A DNA stretch of 6,655 bases from Pseudomonadota bacterium (GTDB lineage: Bacteria > Pseudomonadota > Gammaproteobacteria > Burkholderiales > Burkholderiaceae_C). This document shows positions 1-6,655 of this stretch, in pieces (position 1 is the first letter of the stretch; the number at the start of each line of letters is the position of its first letter). The notes beneath the pieces were generated by a model. It saw only the letters and a list, made by a program, of their open reading frames with translations. It had not been told where the DNA came from and ran no database searches. The stretch spans positions 1-6,655 of the forward strand of contig JAEXBL010000302.1 in the NCBI GenBank assembly GCA_023394015.1, in the 5' to 3' direction. Made by a program: the position numbers and the translations under genes.

Positions 1-1714
<1,714 letters not shown>

Positions 1715-1743
1715 GGTTCTATGAATAAGAAGGGCCTGTAAAG

Positions 1744-1761
1744 CCTGACAAACGTGTCAGG
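1744..1761 (-). promoter_or_regulatory. Perfect hairpin/palindrome between regulator gene and oxoprolinase gene
   Basis: The 7-base arms CCTGACA (1744-1750) and TGTCAGG (1755-1761) are perfect inverted repeats around a 4-base loop. In the minus-strand transcript the stem is followed only by CTTT, too short a U-run for a convincing intrinsic terminator. It could be a weak attenuator, an mRNA-processing hairpin, or a palindromic protein-binding site (TGACA-N4-TGTCA) 30 bases upstream of the oxoprolinase start. The dyad is directly visible; its role is inferred. Confidence 0.5.
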
Positions 1762-1785
1762 ACAGCTATCAATTTGATTGCAAAC

Positions 1786-2319
1786 TCAGAGCGACGTCGC
1801 CGCCCGCGCGGCCTGGTCGTACAGCCCGGACATGGTGCGCAGCAGGCGCGCCAGCTCGCCCAGTTCGGGGTTGATCTGCGGCTCGAGCTGGTCGATCAGG
1901 CAGGTTTCGCGCACCTCGCGGTAGCGCCGCACGGCGGCCTCGCCGGCCTCGGTGGGCAGGTAGAACACGTCCTTGCCCTGCTTGTCGGTGCGCAGCAGCC
2001 CGGCGGCCACCAGCTTCTTCAGCGCGTAGGCCACCACGTGCGTGTCCTCGTAGTTCAACACGAAGCAGATGTCGGCCAGCTTCTTGTGGCGCGCGCGGTG
2101 GTTCACGTGGTGCAGCACCAGCACGTCGGTCACCGTCAGGTCGGGCACGCCGGCAGCGGCCATGCAGCGCACCATCCAGCGGCTGAAGGCGTTCCAGGCC
2201 ACGATCATGCCGAACTCGAACTCCGACGCCTCCAGGCTGCGCGGCGACACCAGGTGCGACGAGGACACGATGCCGGCGCCACGCGCCGGGGCGACCTGCG
2301 GAGGCAAAGGCTTGCTCAT
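1786..2319 (-). CDS. MarR-type winged-helix transcriptional regulator
   Basis: A 177-residue DNA-binding protein, about the usual MarR size with a longer N-terminal tail. Residues 1-30 are proline- and serine-rich and probably disordered. Helices around 33-58 (EFEFGMIVAWNAFSRWMVRC) should form part of the dimer interface. A winged helix-turn-helix spans about 61-126: recognition region KLADICFVLNYEDTHVVAYA (80-99), then a helix and wing (KKLVAAGLLRTDKQGKDVFY, 101-120). A C-terminal helical segment (127-174) would complete the dimer. It resembles a family annotated as predicted MarR-like regulators in Burkholderiales; the effector is unknown. The ATG at 2319-2317 is preceded by GGGG (bases 2329-2332) with 9 intervening bases, a weak ribosome-binding site. 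Conservation as I recall it starts near SSSHLVS (19-25), so a later start is possible, but no good internal ATG exists there. It is divergent from dctP and upstream of the oxoprolinase gene, so it probably controls one or both and itself. Confidence 0.85.
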   Translation of the reverse strand: MSKPLPPQVAPARGAGIVSSSHLVSPRSLEASEFEFGMIVAWNAFSRWMVRCMAAAGVPDLTVTDVLVLHHVNHRARHKKLADICFVLNYEDTHVVAYALKKLVAAGLLRTDKQGKDVFYLPTEAGEAAVRRYREVRETCLIDQLEPQINPELGELARLLRTMSGLYDQAARAATSL

Positions 2320-2342
2320 CAGGGATTACCCCAATTCGTTAT

Positions 2343-2360
2343 CAAATTAAAGAGAATTTG
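2343..2360. promoter_or_regulatory. AT-rich 18-bp palindrome, candidate operator for the MarR-type regulator
   Basis: Inverted repeat CAAATT (2343-2348), six-base spacer AAAGAG, AATTTG (2355-2360). MarR proteins bind as dimers to AT-rich palindromes of about 16-20 bp near promoters, usually their own. This one abuts the plus-strand -35 hexamer at 2361 and lies 24 bases upstream of the divergent regulator gene. It stands out against a GC-rich background. A second, looser dyad overlaps it: AGAATT (2353-2358) and AATTCT (2379-2384), 20 bases apart, framing the -35 and the spacer. The repeats are visible; regulator binding is inferred. Confidence 0.45.
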
Positions 2361-2390
2361 TTGACACTTTATCGAATCAATTCTTAGACT
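2361..2390 (+). promoter_or_regulatory. Predicted sigma-70 promoter for dctP-dctQ-dctM
   Basis: A perfect consensus -35 TTGACA (2361-2366) is followed after 18 bases by TAGACT (2385-2390), matching the -10 consensus at four of six positions. Transcription would start near 2396-2398, leaving a 5' leader of about 130 bases before dctP. The region is unusually AT-rich for this window. Confidence 0.5.
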
Positions 2391-2394
2391 TCAA
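2366..2394 (-). promoter_or_regulatory. Weak candidate promoter for the regulator-oxoprolinase unit
   Basis: On the minus strand, TTGAAG (bases 2394-2389) and TAAAGT (2371-2366) are separated by 17 bases; each matches its consensus at four of six positions. Transcription would start near 2360, placing the palindrome at 2343-2360 over the first transcribed bases, as expected for autorepression. It overlaps the plus-strand promoter almost completely, so the two would compete for polymerase. This is a moderate match only; other start points are possible. Confidence 0.3.
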
Positions 2395-2421
2395 GCACCT
2401 TGGGGTGATGCGCGGTGCTTG
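2392..2421 (+). promoter_or_regulatory. Hairpin at the predicted 5' end of the dctP transcript
   Basis: CAAGCACC (2392-2399) and GGTGCTTG (2414-2421) form a perfect 8-bp inverted repeat around a 14-base spacer, starting at or just upstream of the predicted transcription start. If most of it is transcribed it could protect the mRNA 5' end; as DNA it could be a second operator downstream of the promoter. No riboswitch family is recognised in the 130-base leader. Confidence 0.4.
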
Positions 2422-2513
2422 GGCCATCCGCCCAGGCTTCGCGTTTTCACCCTGCGCGGCGCGGCGGGCTCGGCCTATGCTGTGGCTTTCTCGCCCTCTC
2501 TCAATCAGTTCAC

Positions 2514-2519
2514 AGGAGA
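2514..2519 (+). promoter_or_regulatory. Ribosome-binding site of dctP
   Basis: AGGAGA lies 8 bases upstream of the ATG at 2528. This sets the true start well inside the open frame, which begins at 2405, and leaves a proper signal peptide at the N-terminus. Confidence 0.8.
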
Positions 2520-2527
2520 CAAGCACG

Positions 2528-3511
2528 ATGATGAAACGACGCACCCTGGCCACGCTGGTGGCCCTTGGCGTGAGCGGCCTGGCGCTGTCTGCCAACGCCC
2601 AGACCAAGTGGGACCTGCCGGGCGCCTACTCGGCCAGCAACTTCCACACCCAGAACCTGGTGCAGTTCGCCAAGGACGTCGATGCCGCCACCGGCGGCAA
2701 GCTGAAGATCCAGGTGCACGACAACGCCTCGCTGTTCAAGGCGCCCGAGATCAAGCGCGCCGTGCAGGGCGGGCAGGCGCAGGCCGGCGACATTCTGCTG
2801 GTCAACTTCCAGAACGAATGGCCGCTGTGGGGCATCGACGGCATTCCGTTCCTGGCCACCAGCTACGCCGAGTCGTTCAAGCTGTACCAGGCCAGCAAGG
2901 CTGCCCTGCAGAAGAAGCTGGCCGAGCAGGGCATGGTGCTGCTGTATTCCGTGGCCTGGCCGCCGCAGGGCATCTTCACCAAGATGCAGGTGAACAGCGC
3001 CGCCGACCTGAAGGGCATCAAGTGGCGCGCCTACAGCCCCGCCACCGGGCGCATCGCCGAACTGGTGGGCGCGCAGCCGGTGACGATCCAGCAGGCCGAG
3101 CTGTCGCAGGCCATGGCCACCGGCGTGATCGAGAGCTACATGAGCAGCGGCTCCACCGGCTACGACACCAAGACCTTCGAGCACCTGAAGTTCTTTGCCG
3201 ATACCCAGGCCTGGCTGCCCAAGAACGCCGTCATCGCCAACAAGAAGGCTTTCGACGCCCTCGACAAGGCCACCCAGGACGGCCTGATGAAGGCCGCCGC
3301 CGAGGCCGAAAAGCGCGGCTGGGCCGCCAGCGAGCGCAAGACCGGCGAATACCTGGACCTGCTGAAAAAGAACGGCATGACCATCTACCCGCCATCGGCG
3401 CAGCTCAAGGCGGACATGGAGAAAGTCGGCCAGACCATGCTCAAGGAATGGCTGGACAAGGCCGGGCCCGAGGGCAAGGCGGTCGTCGATGCCTACCGTG
3501 CCGCGAGATAA
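2528..3511 (+). CDS. dctP: TRAP transporter periplasmic substrate-binding protein, DctP family
   Basis: Secreted receptor (327 residues, typical family length) that captures a carboxylate ligand in the periplasm and delivers it to the DctQM permease. A signal peptide is clear: positive MMKRRT, hydrophobic core (7-20) and an ANA site with predicted cleavage after Ala24. The mature part follows the DctP fold: an early N-terminal lobe with KWDLPGAYSASNFHTQN, a segment rich in aromatics (NFQNEWPLWGIDGIPF), and KGIKWRAYSPATGRIAELVG. Arg167 in that last segment sits where the family's ligand-carboxylate arginine is found. SSGSTGYDTKTFEHLKFF follows in the hinge region. The start is fixed by AGGAGA 8 bases upstream of ATG 2528; a second ATG at 2531 is in frame. 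The divergent oxoprolinase gene makes pyroglutamate a plausible ligand, because a pyroglutamate-binding DctP subfamily is known in Bordetella pertussis. Other small carboxylates remain possible. Confidence 0.93.
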   Translation: MMKRRTLATLVALGVSGLALSANAQTKWDLPGAYSASNFHTQNLVQFAKDVDAATGGKLKIQVHDNASLFKAPEIKRAVQGGQAQAGDILLVNFQNEWPLWGIDGIPFLATSYAESFKLYQASKAALQKKLAEQGMVLLYSVAWPPQGIFTKMQVNSAADLKGIKWRAYSPATGRIAELVGAQPVTIQQAELSQAMATGVIESYMSSGSTGYDTKTFEHLKFFADTQAWLPKNAVIANKKAFDALDKATQDGLMKAAAEAEKRGWAASERKTGEYLDLLKKNGMTIYPPSAQLKADMEKVGQTMLKEWLDKAGPEGKAVVDAYRAAR

Positions 3512-3632
3512 GGTGCACCCCCCTGAGTCGCTGACGCGCCTTCCCCCCTCTGCTGCGCGAGGGGGGACAACGCCAGTGGCCGGTGCAAGTCCGGCCACGG
3601 CGTTCGTTGGGACGGCCTGCTCCGCAGCCATT
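3512..3632. repeat. Hairpin-rich intergenic element, likely dispersed repeat
   Basis: Immediately after the dctP stop codon comes a block of three stem-loops. The first is CCCCCCTC (3543-3550) with GAGGGGGG (3559-3566). The second is a long stem, 3569-3583 with 3591-3604, with 14 pairs, one bulged A at 3575 and a 7-base loop. The third is a small GGC/TGC stem with GCA/GCC (3614-3629). Similar text resembles a repeat I recall between genes in Comamonadaceae genomes; I could not search for it. It encodes no credible protein. It could stabilise the 3' end of dctP mRNA. Confidence 0.5.
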
Positions 3633-3657
3633 TGATTGAACGTATGTGACGCCACTG

Positions 3658-3689
3658 CTCCCTCCCGCCTGCCGAAGAGGGAGTTTTTT
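3658..3689 (+). terminator. Intrinsic terminator between dctP and dctQ
   Basis: A perfect 7-bp stem, CTCCCTC (3658-3664) with GAGGGAG (3677-3683), encloses a 12-base loop and is followed directly by six T (3684-3689). This is a classic Rho-independent terminator for plus-strand transcripts. It lies after dctP but 33 bases before dctQ. It should stop most transcripts after the binding-protein gene and let a fraction read through to the permease genes. Confidence 0.85.
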
Positions 3690-3722
3690 GTGTCCTGAAC
3701 CTGCCTGCTTCCTCACAGCGCC

Positions 3723-4235
3723 ATGCGCCGATTTCTAGATTTTCTTTATGACGCCGCCGGCTGGCTGGCGGCGCTGTCCATGATCGGCGTGCTGGCCATG
3801 GTGCTGACCTCCATCCTCGGGCGCCTGCTGCACTTTCACCTGCCGGGGACCGACGCCTACGCTGGCTACAGCATGGCGGCGGCGGGCTTTCTGGCGCTGG
3901 CGCACACGCTGAAGAAGGGCGAGCACATCCGCGTCACCCTGCTCATCGGCCGCCTGCGCGGCGGCACGCGCCGCGCGCTGGAGATGTGGTCGCTGTCGGT
4001 GGCGGTGGCGCTGGCGGGGTTGTTTGCCTTCTACGCCGTCCGGCTGGTGCTGCAATCGCACCAGTTCAACGACGTCTCCACCAGCAACGACGCCACGCCG
4101 CTGTGGATTCCGCAGATTGGCATGGCCGTCGGCACGGTGCTGCTGTTCATCGCCTTCGTGGACGAGTGGGTGCTGGAGCTGCGCGGCCGCCGCCGGGGCG
4201 ATGCCGAGGACGAGGAGGCCACGCAGCATGAGTGA
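3723..4235 (+). CDS. dctQ: TRAP transporter small permease subunit, DctQ family
   Basis: Inner-membrane protein of 170 residues that pairs with DctM to form the ion-driven TRAP permease. Four hydrophobic segments are visible, at about residues 13-35, 46-62, 89-110 and 130-151, as expected for the family. Between segments two and three is KKGEHIRV (64-71), and before the last is TPLWIPQ (125-131), both typical DctQ signatures. The C-terminus is a charged tail (RGRRRGDAEDEE). The start at ATG 3723 has no clear Shine-Dalgarno, but the protein begins at the usual place. Its last 8 bases overlap the start of dctM, implying translational coupling. It lies 211 bases after dctP, beyond a terminator, so its expression may depend on read-through or on an unidentified promoter. 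Confidence 0.92.
   Translation: MRRFLDFLYDAAGWLAALSMIGVLAMVLTSILGRLLHFHLPGTDAYAGYSMAAAGFLALAHTLKKGEHIRVTLLIGRLRGGTRRALEMWSLSVAVALAGLFAFYAVRLVLQSHQFNDVSTSNDATPLWIPQIGMAVGTVLLFIAFVDEWVLELRGRRRGDAEDEEATQHE
4212..4218 (+). promoter_or_regulatory. Ribosome-binding site of dctM inside dctQ
   Basis: GAGGAGG within the final codons of dctQ lies 9 bases upstream of ATG 4228. It identifies this ATG as the dctM start, although the frame is open from 4024. Confidence 0.75.
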
Positions 4236-5523
4236 CTTCGCCATCACCGGCCTGCTGATCGCGGCACTGTTCGCCCTGCTGGGCAGCGGCGTGTGGATTG
4301 GCCTGACGCTCACCGGGGTGGCCTGGATCGGCATGCAGTTGTTCTCGGCCCGCCCGGCCGGCGATGCCATGGCGGTCACCATCTGGGGCTCGGCCTCGTC
4401 GTGGACGCTCACCGCCCTGCCGCTGTTCGTGTGGATGGGCGAGATCCTGTTCAGAACGCGGCTGTCGGAAAGCATGTTCCGCGGCCTGGCGCCCTGGGTC
4501 ACCTGGCTGCCGGGGCGGCTTTTGCACACCAACGTGATCGGCTGCGCCATCTTCGCCGCCGTGTCGGGCTCGTCGGCGGCCACCTGCGCCACCATCGGCA
4601 AGATGAGCCTGCCCGAGCTGGGCCAGCGCGGCTACCCGCAAAGCATCACCATCGGCTCGCTGGCGGGCGCGGGCACGCTGGGGCTGTTGATCCCGCCCTC
4701 GATCATCATGATCGTCTACGGCGTGGCGGCCGACGTGTCGATCGCCAAGCTGTTCATCGCCGGCGTGCTGCCGGGCGTGCTGCTGGCGGCGCTGTTCTCG
4801 GGCTACCTGATGGTGTGGGCGCTGCTCAACCCCGGCCAGGTGCCTCTGCCCGAGCGGCGCCTGAGCCTGGGCCAGAAGTTGCACGAATCGCGCCACCTGA
4901 TTCCGGTGGTGCTGCTGATCGCGGCGGTGCTGGGCAGCATCTACACCGGCATCGCCACCGCCACCGAGGCGGCGGCCGTGGGCGTGGTGGGCGCACTGCT
5001 GCTGTCGGCGGTGCAGGGCAGCCTGAACTGGCGCACCTTCCGCGATTCGCTGATGGGCGCCACGCGGCTGTACTGCATGATCGCACTGATCCTGGCCGGC
5101 GCCGCCTTTCTCACCCTGTCGATGGGCTACATCGGCCTGCCGCGCCACCTGGCCGAATACATCAGCAGCCTGGGCCTGTCGCCCTTCGTGCTGATGCTGG
5201 CGCTGGCGCTGTTCTTCATGCTGCTGGGCTGCTTCATGGACGGCATCTCCATCGTGGTGCTGACCATGGGCGTGCTGCTGCCCACGGTGCAGGCGGCCGG
5301 CATCGACCTGATCTGGTTCGGCATCTTCGTGGTGGTGGTGGTGGAGATGGCGCAGATCACGCCGCCAGTGGGCTTCAACCTGTTCGTGCTGCAGGGCATG
5401 ACGAAAAAGGACATCGCCTACATCGCCCGCGTGACCATGCCCTTCTTCTTCTTGATGTGCGCCATGGTGTTGCTGCTGTGGTTCTTCCCCGGCATCGCGA
5501 CCTGGATGCCTGGGCATATGTAG
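4228..5523 (+). CDS. dctM: TRAP transporter large permease subunit, DctM family
   Basis: Inner-membrane transport subunit (431 residues, standard for the family) of the ion-transporter superfamily. It moves the DctP-delivered ligand inward, typically driven by a sodium gradient. About a dozen hydrophobic segments run through the sequence. Family signatures are SGSSAATCATIGKMSLPELG (from residue 113), LLIPPSIIMIVYG (153-165), CFMDGISIVVLTMGVLLPT in the second half, and VEMAQITPPVGFNLF (372-386). These two Gly/Ser- and Pro-rich hairpin regions correspond to the ion- and substrate-binding re-entrant loops of the fold. The start at ATG 4228 overlaps dctQ by 8 bases and has a strong ribosome-binding site. 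The gene appears intact, and 204 bases separate it from rdgC. Confidence 0.95.
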   Translation: MSDFAITGLLIAALFALLGSGVWIGLTLTGVAWIGMQLFSARPAGDAMAVTIWGSASSWTLTALPLFVWMGEILFRTRLSESMFRGLAPWVTWLPGRLLHTNVIGCAIFAAVSGSSAATCATIGKMSLPELGQRGYPQSITIGSLAGAGTLGLLIPPSIIMIVYGVAADVSIAKLFIAGVLPGVLLAALFSGYLMVWALLNPGQVPLPERRLSLGQKLHESRHLIPVVLLIAAVLGSIYTGIATATEAAAVGVVGALLLSAVQGSLNWRTFRDSLMGATRLYCMIALILAGAAFLTLSMGYIGLPRHLAEYISSLGLSPFVLMLALALFFMLLGCFMDGISIVVLTMGVLLPTVQAAGIDLIWFGIFVVVVVEMAQITPPVGFNLFVLQGMTKKDIAYIARVTMPFFFLMCAMVLLLWFFPGIATWMPGHM

Positions 5524-5536
5524 AGACTGCCGCCGA

Positions 5537-5651
5537 ACAGCCGGACGCGAAGGGCGCAAAGGATTCGCGAAGGACGCGAAAGAACAGCCAAAACAATGGG
5601 TTTTTCTTTCGCGGTCTTCGCGTTGTCTTCGCGTCCTTCGCGTCCGGCTGT
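5537..5651. repeat. Large imperfect inverted repeat with periodic CGCGAA/TTCGCG motif
   Basis: The 48-base arms 5537-5584 and 5604-5651 match in inverted orientation at 40 of 48 positions by manual alignment, around a 19-base loop. Each arm is built from a short motif: CGCGAA at 5546, 5566 and 5575 with variant CGCAAA at 5555 on the left, and TTCGCG at 5608, 5617, 5628 and 5637 on the right. Spacing is 9-11-9 in both arms. GAACAGCC also occurs as a direct repeat at 5535 and 5582. No T-run follows the right arm, so it is not a canonical terminator, although the huge stem could stall polymerase or block exonucleases downstream of dctM. It is probably one copy of a dispersed element. Confidence 0.75.
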
Positions 5652-5678
5652 TTGAACGTTCCTGTGGACCGATATGAT
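5652..5678 (+). promoter_or_regulatory. Candidate rdgC promoter
   Basis: A good -10 element, TATGAT (5673-5678, five of six consensus), lies 50 bases upstream of the rdgC start. The best -35 is TTGAAC (5652-5657), four of six but with a short 15-base spacer, directly abutting the right arm of the inverted repeat. A promoter here would let rdgC be expressed independently of the transporter genes. Confidence 0.35.
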
Positions 5679-5727
5679 TCTGTCCAGGCCTGCACTGCGC
5701 GGGCCTGATTTCATTGGGAAGCAAGTT

Positions 5728-6655
5728 GTGTTCAAGAATCTGATGCTGTACCGGCTGGCGCCTGAGTGGCCGGCTTCGGCAGCGCAATGGGAAGAGGCGA
5801 TTGCCCGCGAGCCGTTCGCGGAGTGCAGCGCCACGCAGCAAAAATCCACCGGTTGGGTGCCGCCGCGCGGCGACGAGCACGGCGCGCTGGTGGAGGTGGT
5901 GGACGGGCAGTGGATCGCCCGCTTCGCCATCGAAACCAAGGCCGTGCCGGGCGACGCCGTGCGCCGCAAGACGCAGGAGGCCATCGACGCCATCGAAAAG
6001 ACCACCGGCCGCAAGCCCGGCAAGAAGGAAGTGCGCGATTTGCGCGACGACGCGCTGATCGCCCTGCTGCCGCAGGCCTTTCCGCGCCGCAGCCACGTGA
6101 CGGTGTGGATCGAGCCCACGCAGCGCTGGCTGGTGATGGATGCGGGCGCCCAGGGCAAGGCCGACGAGGTGATCACCAGCCTGGTGCGCGTGGCCGGCCA
6201 GGGCTTTGGCATCGGCCTGCTGCAGACCGCCACCTCGCCGCAGGCCGCCATGGCCGCCTGGCTGGCGGACGCGGAAGGCGACGCCCTGCCCCACGCCTTC
6301 AACATCGAGCGCGAATGCGAGCTGAAAGGCAGCGGCGACGAGCCGGCCGTGGTCAAGTTCACCCGCCACCCGCTGCAGACCGACGAGGTGCGCCAGCACA
6401 TCGCCGAGGGCAAGCTGCCCACCCGGCTGGCGCTGGGCTGGGCCGGGCGCGTGGGCTTCATGCTCACACAGGCGCTGCAACTCAAGAAGATCGCCTATCA
6501 GGAAGGCGTGTTCGAGGAAGGCACGGCGGCGAAGGACGAGGACCGCTTCGACGCCGACGTGGCGCTGGCCACCGGCGAGCTGAGCGGCCTGATCACCGAC
6601 CTGATCGACGCCCTGGGCGGCGAGGCCGAGGCCACCGCCGTGACCGACCAGGCAC
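5728..6655 (+). CDS. rdgC: Recombination-associated protein RdgC (3' end cut by window)
   Basis: Nucleoid-associated protein that forms a ring around duplex DNA and, in E. coli, limits RecA-dependent recombination. 309 complete codons are visible with no stop yet; E. coli RdgC is 303 residues, so only a few residues are probably missing. It aligns from memory along its length with the E. coli protein: N-terminal FKNLMLYRL (2-10), GWVPPRG (42-48), LLPQAFPRRS in the middle, and the C-terminal signature RFDADVALATGEL (273-285) followed by LIDALGGEAE (292-301). The start is the GTG at 5728: it places FKNLM at the expected N-terminus, has GGGAAG (5716-5721) six bases upstream, and the next in-frame ATG (5743) would delete conserved residues. 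It is probably transcribed separately and is unrelated in function to the transport genes. Confidence 0.93.
   Translation, partial: MFKNLMLYRLAPEWPASAAQWEEAIAREPFAECSATQQKSTGWVPPRGDEHGALVEVVDGQWIARFAIETKAVPGDAVRRKTQEAIDAIEKTTGRKPGKKEVRDLRDDALIALLPQAFPRRSHVTVWIEPTQRWLVMDAGAQGKADEVITSLVRVAGQGFGIGLLQTATSPQAAMAAWLADAEGDALPHAFNIERECELKGSGDEPAVVKFTRHPLQTDEVRQHIAEGKLPTRLALGWAGRVGFMLTQALQLKKIAYQEGVFEEGTAAKDEDRFDADVALATGELSGLITDLIDALGGEAEATAVTDQA

Noticed and set aside
2405..2527. Upstream ATG codons extending dctP by 41 residues
   Set aside because: The extension would bury the signal peptide and has no ribosome-binding site, whereas ATG 2528 has AGGAGA at good spacing and a canonical signal sequence.
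2510..3655. Minus-strand open frame opposite dctP
   Set aside because: No family resemblance. It overlaps a fully supported dctP and the downstream terminator region, so it is a shadow of GC-rich codon usage.
5601..5610. T-run in the loop of the large inverted repeat as a terminator tail
   Set aside because: The T-run lies mainly in the loop and start of the right arm, not downstream of a completed stem. No complete upstream hairpin precedes it at the proper distance.
5537..5651. Small CRISPR-like array suggested by repeated CGCGAA units
   Set aside because: Units are 6 bases with 3-5 base gaps and are arranged as two inverted arms, not as direct repeats with unique spacers. No cas genes are present.
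4293..5708. Alternative plus-strand frame within dctM running through the inverted repeat
   Set aside because: The product is low-complexity Arg/Gly/His sequence, whereas the overlapping frame gives an intact DctM protein.
4147..6480. Very long minus-strand open frame (777 codons) spanning dctM and rdgC
   Set aside because: It is rich in His, Gln and Arg without domains, crosses the inverted repeat, and runs antisense to two well-supported genes.

Overview
The window is GC-rich, with long spurious open frames opposite nearly every gene. RdgC is largely confined to beta- and gammaproteobacteria, and the intergenic repeats resemble ones I recall from Acidovorax-like genomes. This suggests a betaproteobacterium of the Burkholderiales, probably Comamonadaceae. 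The family-level placement is inference.

Layout. Bases 1-1714 (minus strand) hold the N-terminal half of a 5-oxoprolinase, cut by the window edge. Upstream in the same direction, at 1786-2319, is a MarR-type winged-helix regulator. A 208-base divergent intergenic region (2320-2527) separates this pair from a plus-strand TRAP transporter: dctP (periplasmic binding protein, 2528-3511), dctQ (small permease, 3723-4235) and dctM (large permease, 4228-5523). The last gene, rdgC (5728 to the edge), encodes a recombination-associated DNA-binding protein and looks functionally unrelated.

How they may work together. The oxoprolinase hydrolyses 5-oxoproline (pyroglutamate) to glutamate at the cost of ATP. 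Pyroglutamate-binding DctP proteins are known from Bordetella pertussis. The simplest reading is a pyroglutamate scavenging locus: TRAP-mediated uptake, cytoplasmic ring opening, and control by the MarR-type protein acting on the shared divergent region. The ligand is inferred from context and is not proven by the sequence.

Non-coding structure is rich. The divergent region has a perfect consensus -35 element, an AT-rich 18-bp palindrome that is a good operator candidate, and a hairpin at the predicted 5' end of the dctP transcript. Between dctP and dctQ lie a hairpin-dense block that looks like a dispersed repeat and a textbook intrinsic terminator, which should make dctP more abundant than dctQM. 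Between dctM and rdgC is a 115-base imperfect inverted repeat built from a CGCGAA/TTCGCG motif. No RNA genes, insertion sequences or CRISPR arrays were seen.
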